Source of the DNA: Sordaria brevicollis
Lineage: Eukaryota > Ascomycota > Sordariomycetes > Sordariales > Sordariaceae
Assembly: GCA_033439795.1 (NCBI GenBank)
Contig: JAUTDP010000004.1
Span: 3,162,001 to 3,226,000, forward strand
Length of the DNA: 64,000 nucleotides
Reading direction: 5' to 3'
Shown here: positions 13,123-24,331 of the stretch, one piece after another
Position numbering within the stretch: position 1 is the first letter of the stretch
Layout: the number at the start of each line of letters is the position of its first letter
Position numbers and translations under genes: made by a program
The notes under the pieces: model-generated
What the model was told of the DNA's origin: nothing
The model's database searches: none
Seen by the model: only the letters and a program-made list of their open reading frames with translations

Positions 13123-14572
13123 AAGCATATGCAAAGAACGATTCGTCACGAGGAGATTCAACATTGTAGTTGTTTGAATAGATACCACGGAGTGTCGAGT
13201 TATTGGCATATATACTCTTTGGAGTGCTCTTTCGGGTCGTTTATAACACACGCTAGAAAGGAGAAGTAAAGGGGCTAATGATCATGAATGGGATCCCAGT
13301 CGAGCAAGATCAAGCCTAATGACGGACAGCTAGCAGTAGGACCAGCGACATCGGCGACCAATTTATGTATACCATTCCCAACGATGCTTTTGCCCAACGA
13401 AATTGGCATTGCTCGCCGTGTAAAATACGTTAGTAAAACCAGGAAGTTCACCACACTCGGGGCAAAAGGTTGCTTTGCTGGGAGTCAATGTGAGTCCTTG
13501 GGAAATCAAAGGCGTTTGGGCCACGATGGTAGCTCACACAGGAACCTACAAGGGCGATTGGGAGGACGACGGATGACATGAAGAAATATGAATGGAATGA
13601 CAGCGTGGGTGGTGGTGAAGTGGCAGGTCCACCTTCAGGTGGAGGATATTGTATGGTCTTTGTAAGAACCTGAAATGCTTTGAAGAGAAAGAGGGGAGTC
13701 CAGCCCGGGCGGGCTATGGCGGGCATGCGGGCATGCGGGCAGCCAGTGGGCAGTCCAGCCAGCTGCTTGCCTGTTCGAGTTTCGCCAGGAAACACCACCC
13801 TCGTCCTCCACCTCCACCTACGTGCCTCCTTCGCCCTCCCAGTCGGTCCTCCCGTCCAGCCTGTCCTGGCCCTGAACCCCCATCTGGTTCTGCGCTGTGC
13901 CCATTCCAGTTTTACCGTACACTACACACACTTCTATCTTGCCTCTCTTCTCCATTGTCAATTCACGCCCCTTCTGCATCGCAATTTGAACCTAAGCAAC
14001 GAGAGATTGTCTGGCTTCTTCTATTTTAGCCACCGGCCTTCCAGAACGCAACCCACAAACCCACAACAACAATAACAGTGCTATATCACCTTGTCGAGAA
14101 CACTACCGTTTACACAAAACAAAAGCATCTTATTCAACTCGATTCCGCCGCCCGCCTTGCTCCTGTCCGTCTCACTTTTGTCGCAGTCCCTGTTGGCCCA
14201 CCAGCAGACGCAGCCGAAGCAGTGAAGCCGGCGAGCAGCCAGCCGCAGCCTCCATCATCCCGTCCGTCATCTACCATAACCCCCGCCTCCGTCCACCTTT
14301 GTCCTCGTGCACAGTCTGCACAACCTGCACCTCTACCGACCCGTTTTCTGCAACATATCCCTCGACTCGAATTGACCTGTCGCCGCGCCGATTTTGCCTC
14401 GACGAATAATTATTACTGGACTGTGGCAGTGCGCGGCTAGGACACCCGCTTCCTCCTCCTGTCTGTCACCGACTTGCTGTCCTCCTCCCCTTGCCATCTA
14501 CGGATGCTGGTGAAACTGCCACCTACAGCCGATGGTCTTTGCATAATATTAAAAAACACACAATACCTTACC
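13123..14572. other. Intergenic region and C/T-rich 5' leader
   Basis: After the URB1 3' end there is no protein with recognisable features. From about 13780 the + strand becomes strongly C/T-rich, up to the ATG at 14573, which suggests promoter and a long 5' leader for the eIF4E-binding protein gene. The short open frames here lack conserved motifs. Confidence 0.5.
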
Positions 14573-17243
14573 ATGGCAGCAGTGCAATACTCGGCAGAGT
14601 TTCTGCTGTATCTACGGCAATCGCCATTATGCGTCAAGCCTCCTGGGCTTCCTCCCGCTGAGGAGTGGATGGGGTATGTTGTTTTCTCTCGCAGCTCGGC
14701 CAGGCGACAGGCGTGCACATGAACCATTACGCAGTATACATGTGCGCTCTGCTGGAAATTCTTCTTGGGCACTGGCTAACCCTTCTATCACAGACCACCT
14801 CCGGAGACAAACCGCAACAGTCAGGCCAAGGCCACAAATGACCGCATCAAAGGCGGAGACAGTTTTCTTTTGAACCAAGAAAACAGACGTCCAGCCCTGG
14901 ATCGTAACGGTTCACGCAACACAACCAGTACGCTTTTTCTTGCTGCTCTCGGGCTGTTGTGTTCGGGATGCAGCCATGTGATCCCGTCATGTATATCTCT
15001 TGCTGACCCTAACAGATCCGGAAGACATCATCCTTGGACCTCCCAGAACAAGCTTCGCATCCGCCACAACTTTGCGCAACAACAGAAATTCCGACGCTGA
15101 GAAAGGACTGAAAGATGGTGACCGACAAGATCGGACGGATCGATTCAACTTCCGCACACGAACCAATGACTCGGAAAATACCAATGATCGGTTTGGTGCC
15201 GGGCGGAACAGCGCATTCCGCCGCCGTGGAGATGATCAAGATAGGGACAGCGAAGGCTGGACTTCTGTCAAACCTCGCAAGAGCTTTGGTACCGAGGGTG
15301 CCGAGCGATTCCAGGGTCGCATGGGCGCTGCTGGAGAGCGCTTTGGCGGCTCCCGCGATACCCAGAGCAAAGACGCTTCTGATCGCCGTAACCGGGTCCA
15401 GGACATCCGCGACAAAGACGGCGAAGACATTGACACACCTCGCAGGAACGGTTTGTCAAGAGGCAAGGCGGATTCTTGGTTTAACAAGGAGAATACGAAC
15501 AACAGCGACAACAATGGCGCTTCTCTCTCTGTCAGGGAGCGCATTGACAGGTCCAAGAGCTGGCGCGATCGCGAACCCGAAGATCGACAGAATGACAGAT
15601 ATAGCGAGCGAGCTGGTGGTTATGGCGGAGGAAGATATGACCGTGACCGTGACCAGCGTGTTGAGCGCGATCCGGAATGGCTCGATGAACCTGTTGAGCA
15701 TAAGTCGCAGGGTCATACGGTCGAAGATTTCAAGAAGTTCATGGAAAGTATGAAGAGCAAAAATGCGCCAAAGGCTGAGGAGAAAGCCCCTGCGCCTTTG
15801 CAAACTAATCTGCCCGAGCCCGCCTTTGAGGCAGAGAAGGTGTTGTCTGCGCCCGCTCTTGAAACCGGTCCGGACAAGTTCTTTGCTGCCTATGGTGGTA
15901 GCCTTCAGGTTAGCACCCCTACGGCCGAGAAGGAAGCTAGCAAGCCTACATCCGGCAAGGGGTCGCGATTTATGGCTTTCCTCGCTCCTCAGGAAGGGGC
16001 AAAGACAGAGCCATCGACCCCTGCTGCTGCCGCCGCTCCCTCGAGCGGACAGCTCAACGAAGGACCTCAACAGAACGAGGCCGAGAAGGAGGCCTTCAAT
16101 CTTCTTATCCAGAAGCTCCAGAAGAGCGGACTGGGAGGACCATCGGGGCCGTCTGGGCAGGCCGCGGCCAATCCCATGGCTCAGCTCTTCGGCGGTTTTT
16201 CGCAGCCTTCGCAGCCGACTCCTCTTGCAGACACCCAGCCTAAGAGCCAAGTTACTTCTCCGGAACCATTTCAGCAGTATGGCGGAGAGCGCCGTGACGA
16301 CCCTCGATTCCGTGCACCCCCACCGAACCCCTTGCATGATATTGTCTCCCCTCGTCCCATGGCTCCGCCCACTCAGCCGCCTCCCATGACGAGGCCCGAA
16401 CAAGCGCTGCATGATATTCTTGCCCAGCGCCACGCTATGCCGAACCAGAACAACAACCGGGGCGCACAGAACCCCATGATGAATAACCAGACCGAATTCC
16501 TCATGAGGCTCATGCAGAATCACAAAGAAGCGCCTGAACCACCTCGGCAGGAGCTCCTAGTCCGGATGCCGCAGCCCACCAAGCAGGTTAATATCCCCGA
16601 TCTCAGTGAGCGTGAAGCTGAGTATCAGCGCGAACGTAACGCTGCTCAGCGGCAACAGCAGCAGCAGCAGCAGCAGCAACAACAACAGATTAGGGGCCCG
16701 GCACCTCCTGGCTTCTTCAACGAGCAGTTCCATCCCTCGGATGTTGATAATCGTCCCCCGCAGCCGCCGACGCAGATGCCGACGCAAATTCTTCAGCGGC
16801 CTCCTCCTCCTGGTCTGGATCATCACATGCTTCCTTTCCCGGTGGTTGCTGGCGGTGCTGGTAACCCTGGAAGCGTTGTAGGTGGTCAGCCTATGGGTCC
16901 GCCCCAGAGGCCCATGATTCCCCCTCCCGGCCTTGTCAATGGACCGCGCAACGGACCGATGCCGGGTATGTTCCCCATGAACTTCCCACCCCCTGGTGGA
17001 GCATTCCCGCCTGGACCTCCACCCCCGGATGGCCTCGTTGGACCTCCGCCTCCCAGAGGGATGCAACCTCCCCCGGGCTTCTTCGGTGGTGGACCCCCAC
17101 CCGGCTTCATGGGACCCCCTCCTCCCGGTATGGGTGGCTTCCAAGGACCTGACGGTGGCCCTGCTGGATTTGGTGGCGCTGGCGGAATGCCTTTCCCTGT
17201 TGATCGGCGCGGTATGCTCCCTCCCGGATATAGGGGGCCTTAG
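14573..17243 (+). CDS. eIF4E-binding translational regulator, Eap1-like
   Basis: Three exons, 14573-14673, 14794-14927 and 15016-17243, join in frame to give 820 aa. The start ACCATGG is a strong context. Residues 5-11 (YSAEFLL) fit the eIF4E-binding consensus Y-x4-L-hydrophobic, and the following LRQSPLCVKPPGLPP.EEWMG block looks conserved. The middle is very rich in Arg/Asp/Asn with patches such as RDPEWLDEP and EDFKKFMESMK. A run of 12 Gln lies at 16653-16688. The C-terminal 200 residues are Pro/Gly/Met repeats (GPPPP, PPPGFFGG). Such proteins compete with eIF4G for eIF4E and link it to mRNA repression or decay. Most of the protein is predicted to be disordered. The motif-based role is well supported; equivalence to yeast Eap1 rather than 4E-T is less certain. 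Confidence 0.78.
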
Positions 17244-17853
17244 CTGGACAACCATCTCGGCCAATGGGCAACGGAGGTTTGAGCAGTAGGAGGCTGTCGA
17301 TATAGTCCTGAGTATGTGAGAGGAGAGTTGTAAGTGCGGGTATGTGGGAACAATCATGCTCGACATGGAAGTACAATGAAGCGTAACAGATCGTCTGGGT
17401 TTGTTGGGCTCTCAATATAACGCGTCACCCAACGCAGTGATCTTTTTATCGAGGTTATATCGTGCATTCTCCCATTGTGCAAGCACTGTTCCTTGCTGTA
17501 TTATCTTATGCTCCTGTAGTTCATGTACTGTGGTTACCATTGCCCGGTCACCCAGCGCATCCTCCATGTCTAGCCATAATCCCTATCGCTTACACTTGTA
17601 GCATATCAATTTGAATATAAATGTCCCCGGTGATGTGGTAAATTCGCAATCCCAATCATTCTGTCGTTTAACATAAGTTCCTTCCTGCGTTTTCAGTACT
17701 CTTGCTCAAATTTTTAAAAGTGTGATTGGGGCCATCTTTTTGAGAAGGTGTGAAGTTGTTGGTTTGACCGCTTGGCTGTGGATGCCCTTATAGGACTCAA
17801 AGTCTGGGTTACCAAGCATCAACCAACTACGACAGCTGATTAACAGTTGTACG
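17244..17853. other. 3' UTR and intergenic segment before tRNA-Asp
   Basis: Contains the 3' flank of the eIF4E-binding protein gene and the upstream flank of the tRNA-Asp gene. I see no coding region or structured RNA here. Confidence 0.4.
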
Positions 17854-17946
17854 TCTTCCGTAGTATAGTGGTCAGTATGTGAGCTTGTCAAGCTTGAACA
17901 TCAGTTCGATTCGCTCGAGACCCGGGTTCAATTCCCGGCGGGAGAG
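17854..17946 (+). tRNA. tRNA-Asp (GTC) with 21-nt intron
   Basis: The acceptor stem TCTTCCG (17854-17860) pairs with CGGGAGA (17939-17945), and G17946 is the discriminator. The D arm is TAGTATAGTGG, the anticodon stem TGAGC/GCTCG, and the T arm CCGGG-TTCAATT-CCCGG. The anticodon GTC is at 17887-17889. A 21-nt intron (17891-17911) follows position 37, the standard nuclear tRNA intron site. A T6 run just downstream (about 17952-17957) would terminate RNA polymerase III. Confidence 0.93.
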
Positions 17947-18548
17947 ACCATTCTTTTTTACCTTAATTGTTATTTGGATAACTTCCCTCATATTTCGTTC
18001 GTTCTTGGTTTCTAAGGACTTGCTTTTTTTTTCCATCTCTTTGCATCAACTTGTATCGTAACGTCCCTACGCTAGCCACCTACATCTACCGCGTGATTAA
18101 TGCAATACAAAGACTAAGAATGCTTTGCGTATAACCTTTATAACAGCACGTAACGACACAATACTCCCTGATCTTATTACAATGTTATTATGTTTGCATT
18201 TGCGAACCTTCCTAATTGGTATCAATAGTATCGGTAAGGGCTGGGCTTTTGAATCAGCTAGGTACTAGTGTTCCAACCATCATAGATATCTTTTCTCTAA
18301 TTCACTCTCCGTCTCTGAAGTCAGAAACCCGAGGTCTCCTCATCATCCCACCCCACTTTTCCAGTTACGTACCTTCCCCTGTCCACTTAACCCCGCACGC
18401 CATGCCCCTGGGAGTTGGGGAAGCTCCCAAGCTGCACGATGTTCCCTTGTGCGGGACACAACTTCTTTGCCCCGAAAACCGTGGTCACATCCGTTTGACT
18501 TGAATTCTGACATATTCACGTCTTTGAGCGCTTCATTTCCTTGCCAGA
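17947..18548. other. Intergenic region and promoter of the PPR gene
   Basis: Apart from the Pol III terminator next to the tRNA, no conserved feature is visible. The last part is the presumptive promoter and 5' leader of the gene at 18549. Confidence 0.4.
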
Positions 18549-20507
18549 ATGCCACCATCGCGACAAGCAGTCGACGGCTTATGGCGTTGTCTATGTCCTT
18601 CTGTCGACGCCAGTTTACTGGCTAAGGCCCTCGAACGCCCAACCCTGTCCTCCACCTCCGCAATTCGATCGAGACCGCGAGTCAGGCGCAAGGATTGCCT
18701 GCATCGACATCAAGGAGCAGTGCGGTCGTTCGGTCAACAATCGCATGTTCAAGAAACAACCTTCAACAACAGCTCTATCTCTCCCAATCTATACGTCGAA
18801 ACGAAATGGCCAGAGAGTCAGCCAAAACCCGGATCCGACACGGTGGCGAACGGAAGTGTAACCGCGAAAGATATTATCGAAGCGAAGAATAACCTTACCA
18901 ACGTTCTGGCCAAAGCACCGACTCCTGTTATTTACGAAGCGCTCCGTGAGCTGCGCAACCATCATGGGCAACATGGCAAGATCCGGCCTATTATAAAGTT
19001 TCTTTTGGAAACCCGGAAGGATAGGCCGAATCCATTCATTTACGAATCCTTGATTGTTGCCAACTGGGACATTACAGGCTCGGCCGACGAACTTGGGTTT
19101 ATCTTTGACTCCATGGTCGCAAATGGCGTTGAACCTTCAATAGGGGCCCTTCAGAGCGCGCTCAAAGCGCTATCGGTTCATCCTGATTATCTTTTGAGGG
19201 CGGACATCCTGCGCTCTCTGGAAGTCAAGGGAGCCAAGCCCGACAAGGAAACCAGGTTCAGCGTCACGCTAGGTCTTCTCCGCGATGGCCAGTTTGAAAG
19301 AGCTCTGGAAATGCTCGAGGATCTGGTGCGCAGCAATCAACTTGTACCTGGGTGGATATTCGAGATCTTCATCTACACCCTGACGCGGCGTGGCTTCATC
19401 GACGAGGCCGTCAAGGTCATGCAGGTAAGGCTCAAAGCTCGCAACAAGAATAACCAGTCCCATGTGTTGCCTCTGGGAACCTGGTATTTTTTACTCGACG
19501 AGTGCAGCAGGGCCTTGCACTACGAAGGAACCAAGATGGTCTGGGACCAGCTAGTACAGGAGCGCATCGTCAATCCCCCTGACGGCATTGTTCTCAACGT
19601 CCTCAACACCGCCTGTCGCCACCAAGACGCTGACTTGGCTACGCGGGCCATCGAGCTTCTCGCGGAAAGGGGGGTTCGGCTGGGCTTACACCACTACGAG
19701 GCGCTAGTAGAATGTTACGCTTATAACGGCGACCTCCCGAACGCGCTGCAAGTGCTTTGTATCATGGAGGGCGCGGACATTGCTCCCGAAGCCGCCAGCA
19801 CGCGCTCCCTATTCCTCCTCTTTCGGCGATCGCCCCAGCTGCTGGACGGCGTCAAAGAGATGATGGAGAGCCTGAAGACAGCCGGTTACAAAGTTCCCAT
19901 CGCGGCCATAAACGTGGTTTTGGAAGCAGTCTGCGAGGAAGAGCAGACGGTGCATAAGGCAATCGGCATGTACCGCGACCTCCTGCAGCTCTGCTCGTCG
20001 GGACCGGACCTGCGCACCTTCCAGGTCCTCCTGCAGAAGGCGCAGGACGCTAAGACGGCGCAGGAGCTGGAGTCGGAGATGCTCATGTACACGCTGAAGC
20101 CCACGCGGGACATGTACGAGCACTTTGTGCGGTGCTCCGTCGTGGACGGCGATCTCAACACCGCATTCAAGTACATGGCGCAGATGGAGCTCGCGCCGCT
20201 GGCGAGAAACACTTCGCGGCGCATGTGGATCAGCCACCCGACTTTGGTCCAGCTGCTCAGGCGCTGCTTCAAAAAGATGGATCCCAGAGCGTGGGCGGTT
20301 GTGGATGTCGCTAGGGAGAGGAAGATTGATCTGGAGATTGAGATCAGGAAGTTGTTGGCGGAGATGCCGAAGGAGGATATGGTGTTGGATGAGAGGGCTC
20401 AACAGGAGGTGGCATCGATGGGTCCTGAAGATGTGGATACATCAACGGCTGCAAAAGCTCTAGCGGATGTTAACCAGATCAAGGCCTCGGGCTCATTCGC
20501 TGCTTGA
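18549..20507 (+). CDS. Pentatricopeptide repeat (PPR) protein, probably mitochondrial
   Basis: A single exon encodes 652 aa. The N-terminus is rich in Arg and Ser with few acidic residues (RSRPRVRRKDCLHRHQGAVRSF), as in a mitochondrial targeting peptide. The body is made of about 35-residue helical repeats, for example VPGWIFEIFIYTLTRRGFID, LHHYEALVECYAYNGDLPNA and TRDMYEHFVRCSVVDGDLNT, covering roughly residues 110-590. PPR proteins bind single-stranded RNA, and in fungi mostly act on mitochondrial transcripts. I cannot place it in a named orthologue group; an RNA-processing or translation role in mitochondria is inferred. The acidic tail is not repeat-like. The start is the first ATG of the frame. 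Confidence 0.85.
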   Translation: MPPSRQAVDGLWRCLCPSVDASLLAKALERPTLSSTSAIRSRPRVRRKDCLHRHQGAVRSFGQQSHVQETTFNNSSISPNLYVETKWPESQPKPGSDTVANGSVTAKDIIEAKNNLTNVLAKAPTPVIYEALRELRNHHGQHGKIRPIIKFLLETRKDRPNPFIYESLIVANWDITGSADELGFIFDSMVANGVEPSIGALQSALKALSVHPDYLLRADILRSLEVKGAKPDKETRFSVTLGLLRDGQFERALEMLEDLVRSNQLVPGWIFEIFIYTLTRRGFIDEAVKVMQVRLKARNKNNQSHVLPLGTWYFLLDECSRALHYEGTKMVWDQLVQERIVNPPDGIVLNVLNTACRHQDADLATRAIELLAERGVRLGLHHYEALVECYAYNGDLPNALQVLCIMEGADIAPEAASTRSLFLLFRRSPQLLDGVKEMMESLKTAGYKVPIAAINVVLEAVCEEEQTVHKAIGMYRDLLQLCSSGPDLRTFQVLLQKAQDAKTAQELESEMLMYTLKPTRDMYEHFVRCSVVDGDLNTAFKYMAQMELAPLARNTSRRMWISHPTLVQLLRRCFKKMDPRAWAVVDVARERKIDLEIEIRKLLAEMPKEDMVLDERAQQEVASMGPEDVDTSTAAKALADVNQIKASGSFAA

Positions 20508-20638
20508 TTAGCACAAATTAATACTCAAATGCCTAGTAATGGAGGAATAGATGCAATTATAACATTTTGGTCGTTACAGTAGTTGCTGGACTGTATAATA
20601 CATTGGGTATGGAGCTGAAACCAACAATTACAACTCTT

Positions 20639-20724
20639 GGTTGTATAGTGTAGCGGTTATCACTCCGGATTCTGATTCTCTTCAGAAGATTCCGGCAACC
20701 CCGGTTCGATTCCGGGTACGACCT
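20639..20724 (+). tRNA. tRNA-Gln (CTG) with 14-nt intron
   Basis: The acceptor stem GGTTGTA (20639-20645) pairs with TACGACC (20717-20723), with T20724 as discriminator. The anticodon stem CCGGA/TCCGG encloses the loop TTCTGA, anticodon CTG at 20672-20674. A 14-nt intron (about 20676-20689) follows position 37. The T arm is CCCGG-TTCGATT-CCGGG. T-rich runs downstream (TTTT at 20730, T8 at about 20738) act as Pol III terminator. Confidence 0.9.
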
Positions 20725-21550
20725 CGTCTTTTAGCCTTTTTTTTGTTGCTACTACGATTAGATCCGCACCAGACCAATCGTTTCTTGTCATGGTTGATTA
20801 TTTTTTGTTCCCGCCAACGATTTCAAATAAGTTCTAGGGGAAATATAGTATTATATAGTACTAATTACTTCTCGATTACTATGTTAGACATTCTTCTTGT
20901 AGCTTTCTTATTACGTAGACTTTGGTTATAGTGTATATTATATTTAATACTGGTTAAGCAGGCCGTATACTGGGGCTATCTTCTATATTTCTTGTTCGGA
21001 CATTTTTACCCCTGCCCTTTTGTGGTTGAGATCACCGGGGGGGGGGGGGGGGAGATGCCATCAGATAATCGACATGTAGGAAACGGCAAGGAGAAAATCA
21101 ACCAGGTGCTTCAAGCTTGGGTATCTTTTGCTTTAAAATAATCATGCCCTGTATATCGTAAGTTCCATGCTCAATGAGTCAGATCCCGAGTCTGGCCCAG
21201 ATATGTCCTAGCCAGGTCTCGTTCTTCATTTTCCTGGAACCCATATGGTGATTGTCGGTAGACAATCGTAAGTCGTGTGGTCGATCCAGCTAGTCTTCCA
21301 TCGTCCATTTACCGGTGATCCAAGCGCAAAACCTGTTCGGATTTTGCTAAATCCAGTCGATCGAGGTCCCTTCCGTGTTCCTTCGCCCGCCCTTCTTTTC
21401 CCTTCTCATTCCCGATGGCAGCAGTCTCCCACGCGCACATCTCGCCCACCGTGTCCTTATTAAAAGAGTCGTAGTTTCGTTCGTTCGTTGTTGGTTGGTC
21501 GTCGGGCCTCGCTCTCCGTCCGTATCAACACAGAATGCCACACCTCATGC
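20725..21550. other. Intergenic region with a 16-G run
   Basis: There is no gene here between tRNA-Gln and the 3' end of LSM4. A homopolymer of 16 G lies at 21037-21052. Otherwise I see nothing notable. Confidence 0.4.
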
Positions 21551-22313
21551 TCATGCGCCCCTGCCACGGCCACCGCGACCTCCTCTCTGGTGACCACCCC
21601 TGTCGCCGCCTCCTCGTCCGCCACGGCCTCCGCGACCACCGTACTCGCCCCTGTTCTGTCCGCCACCGCGACCGCCTCTGTGTCCACCGTGTTGGTTGTG
21701 TTGCTGCTCTCTCGCAATATCGATCACGTCGTCCGGTACTCGAAGGTATTTGATCTGTTGTGTCCGACACCATGGCATTTAGCAAATCATCGACTCAGTT
21801 ACCGTAGGAAAAGAGGCAGGGAGATAGGAAAGGGTAAAAGGAGTTAGTAGGTGGTCGGAAGAGAAACTTACGTTATTTCCCTTGACATAAACCTCTGGTA
21901 ACCTGACGAATTTATCGCCCTCCTGTTTTGTCGCATAACAAGCGTCAGTGGGTTTTGCTCTGGTATATCCCTAATGCTGCGTTTGGCCGTGGCTTTCCGC
22001 TTGTTCCAACACCACGGTCCCCTTCGATGAACGTATTGTGCTTCTTCAATCGTGTTGGAACCCAGCGATGGAGATGGGTAAACCGTTACTAACCGGGCTG
22101 GTCTGGACAACCTCCCTTAGCGTCAGATTCATCCAGGTGTCGCACTGAATCAGGTGGCCGTTGAGGGTTTCGCCGTTCTTGAGCTCGACGAGCATGGGGT
22201 GGCCTTGCGCCGCGGTGAGGATGCCTAGTGGTAGCTGTTTGTTGCGAGGAACGTTAGTATTCGTTACAATGATACTATAGAAAGATGCTTCCCGGCCAGG
22301 ATTTTACGCACCA
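21551..22313 (-). CDS. LSM4: U6 snRNA-associated Sm-like protein LSM4
   Basis: Four coding exons on the - strand: 22311-22313 (just the ATG), 22094-22234, 21872-21922 and 21551-21754, giving 132 aa. The first intron has a GTGCGT donor, a perfect TACTAAC branch site and a CAG acceptor. Exon 2 holds Sm motif 1 ([20 protein letters not shown], then GETLNGHL and TWMNLTL); exons 3-4 complete the fold ([20 protein letters not shown]). The tail is an RGG/Gly-rich region (residues about 85-132), as in LSM4 of other eukaryotes. LSM4 is part of the nuclear LSM2-8 ring on U6 snRNA and the cytoplasmic LSM1-7 ring that promotes decapping in P-bodies, where the tail aids aggregation. Size matches the family (about 120-140 aa). 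Gene identity is secure. Confidence 0.92.
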
Positions 22314-22759
22314 TACTTATTGAAAAACTTGCTGAATTAGGTTGTCTGGTGTTGTTGCGACAGTGAAGACCAAAAGGAGAAGTTGACGTGGTGGAAGGGA
22401 AGAGCGCCGCGACGGGAAGCCTGCCCGCTGTCCTGGTTGGCGTAGCTGCAGCTTGCCGGCCGCGGCCACAACAACAGCTCAGATACCTATGGATGCAAGC
22501 AGTGGAGCAATGACATGCTTGACCAGGATATCAAGGTGCCGGGAATTAACCGGCAGGCAGACGACACAGGAAAGGTGGGGCAGTTCAAAAAGTGAATGAG
22601 TATCAAATGCGGGGTCGGACTTCGAGACTCGAACAGAGAGCCGTCGAGGTTCACGGAAGCAGCAAACAACAAGGGTTCGGTCTGCCACTTCTCTGGATCA
22701 TCGTCATACCCGGAGTGTAGGAGATTGGAAGTAAAGATTTGCAAAAAAGAAAGGCATTG

Positions 22760-22844
22760 TGGACGAGCTGGGAATCGAACCCAGGACCTTTCGCATGCTC
22801 GAAAACATGCTAAGCGAACGCTCTACCAACTGAGCCACACGCCC
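22760..22844 (-). tRNA. tRNA-Ala (AGC) with 12-nt intron, copy 1
   Basis: On the - strand the acceptor stem GGGCGTG starts at 22844 and ends with the partner CTCGTCC and discriminator A at 22760. The D arm is TGGCTCAGTTGGTAGAGC, the anticodon stem TTCGC/GCGAA with AGC in the loop, and the T arm CTGGG-TTCGATT-CCCAG. A 12-nt intron (TGTTTTCGAGCA) follows position 37. A T6 run lies just past the 3' end. Outside the intron it matches the copy at 24247. Confidence 0.93.
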
Positions 22845-24246
22845 ATACAATTATTGAACGATCGGTTACGCCGCTGTATTTATGGCCCGCAGATTTGCGC
22901 TCGCAAGCTAAGGTAAGGATTTTATGAACCTTAATATTTGTGTCTTGCCCGGCCTTCGCATACACCCGGTAATAGAATCAAGGTGCTTAGATAAAAGGAG
23001 AAGGAATGGTACGGGCCGAATATTAGTTAGGTGTATTTTACTTCTATTTGAAATTGTGCTCAAAGCAGGAACACAAGTTATGCCGATTCAATTCTGGCTC
23101 GGGGAATCCACCGGTACGTCGAGGGAAGTGAAAGAAACGTGGCAACAGGATCTACCGAGTTGTTCATGTCCATTCTGTAAATATAGGTCCATGACAAGCT
23201 TACATGGTATAAGATTCTCACGTTGTGAAGAAATCCGCTCATCTTAGGTGAAGTGTCTCTGTGTAAGACGGAGAAATGCTACTCACTGTCGGCTCCTTGT
23301 CTATTTTAGCTATGTAGAGGCCACGCCGAATTTTAAACTGATGATGTGTCTTATTTCGTATGGAAGATATTCTATGATACAATACAAGCGATCCAGGAAC
23401 AATTTGTCAGAAAGACATGCATATTTGCTTAGCAGACAACTCCGCGTTCGAGTGTTTGTCCCCCAAACCCGGCCAATTCAGTTTAATATTGTTATGCAAG
23501 AAAATTGAATTGCTTGCCCAGTTATGAATGTTGCCTTTGCCTTTACCTGCTCCGTCTTGGTCTTCTCCTAATCCAACGCACTAGGAAGCTACGTATACGA
23601 GTGCAACTAGTTCTTGTCGCCTGCAACTTTAAAACCTATTAAACCATGAACAGATGAGGACGTACTACCCTCTACACACATTTGTCAACTTTTGATCACT
23701 TGGTTTCCTAAGGCACACCTACCGGCTTGGGTAGGACCAGCCACATAATCATCAAGTGGCATAGTCAATGACACTTGGATATAGACCAAACATGGAAGCT
23801 ATTTGCCGTCCTTAGGATTGTTGAATCTTCGCAGGACGCCCTATAACACTTTATGCAAAACTTGGGTAGGCTTAATAGGAGACAGCTTGAAGTGACATAC
23901 TGGTTGATCGTTTCGCTTTGCCAATACCTGTCAGCCTCCCGATAATGCCCACAAGCCTTGAGAAGGATGTTGACCAAAAGGCTTGGTCGGTAAGTAGTAG
24001 GGAAGCAATTCGGTCAAACCCTGGTTCATTTCTTGATATGCAAAAATAGGCTTCTCACTTCACTACCATGTTCCGTTGTGATGTTATCCCAACTGACGCT
24101 AGCTTCCATATCCACCACCACTCGCCTTGAGCTCAAATTGAAGACAGTATACGACGAAGCATCCTGCTATAAGAGCAAAAAGACAACCATTTCGTGGAAA
24201 AGCAATAGCAACTGCAAGAAAAAGAGAGCAAAGAAACTAAAAGAAT
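22845..24246. other. Intergenic region between two tRNA-Ala genes
   Basis: About 1.4 kb without a recognisable gene. Short frames exist on both strands but none carries a motif or fungal splice structure that I could extend. No repeat with clear ends was found. Confidence 0.4.
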
Positions 24247-24331
24247 TGGACGAGCTGGGAATCGAACCCAGGACCTTTCGCATACAGATGAGTATGCTAA
24301 GCGAACGCTCTACCAACTGAGCCACACGCCC
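24247..24331 (-). tRNA. tRNA-Ala (AGC) with 12-nt intron, copy 2
   Basis: Mature sequence as copy 1 (acceptor GGGCGTG, anticodon AGC, T loop TTCGATT), but with a different 12-nt intron (TACTCATCTGTA). A TTTT run follows the 3' end on the - strand. The two copies lie 1.4 kb apart in the same orientation, so a local duplication is likely, with introns and flanks since diverged. Confidence 0.93.

Noticed and set aside
15456..16523. 355-aa open frame on the - strand
   Set aside because: Shadow of the low-complexity part of the eIF4E-binding protein; Arg/Leu/Ser-rich with no family features.
21488..21847. 119-aa Ala/Thr/Ser-rich frame on the + strand
   Set aside because: Antisense of the RGG-coding last exon of LSM4.
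22596..22916. Frames reading AGNRTQDLS and DELGIEPRTF near 22.8 and 24.3 kb
   Set aside because: These are translations across the antisense of the two tRNA-Ala genes, a well-known artefact.
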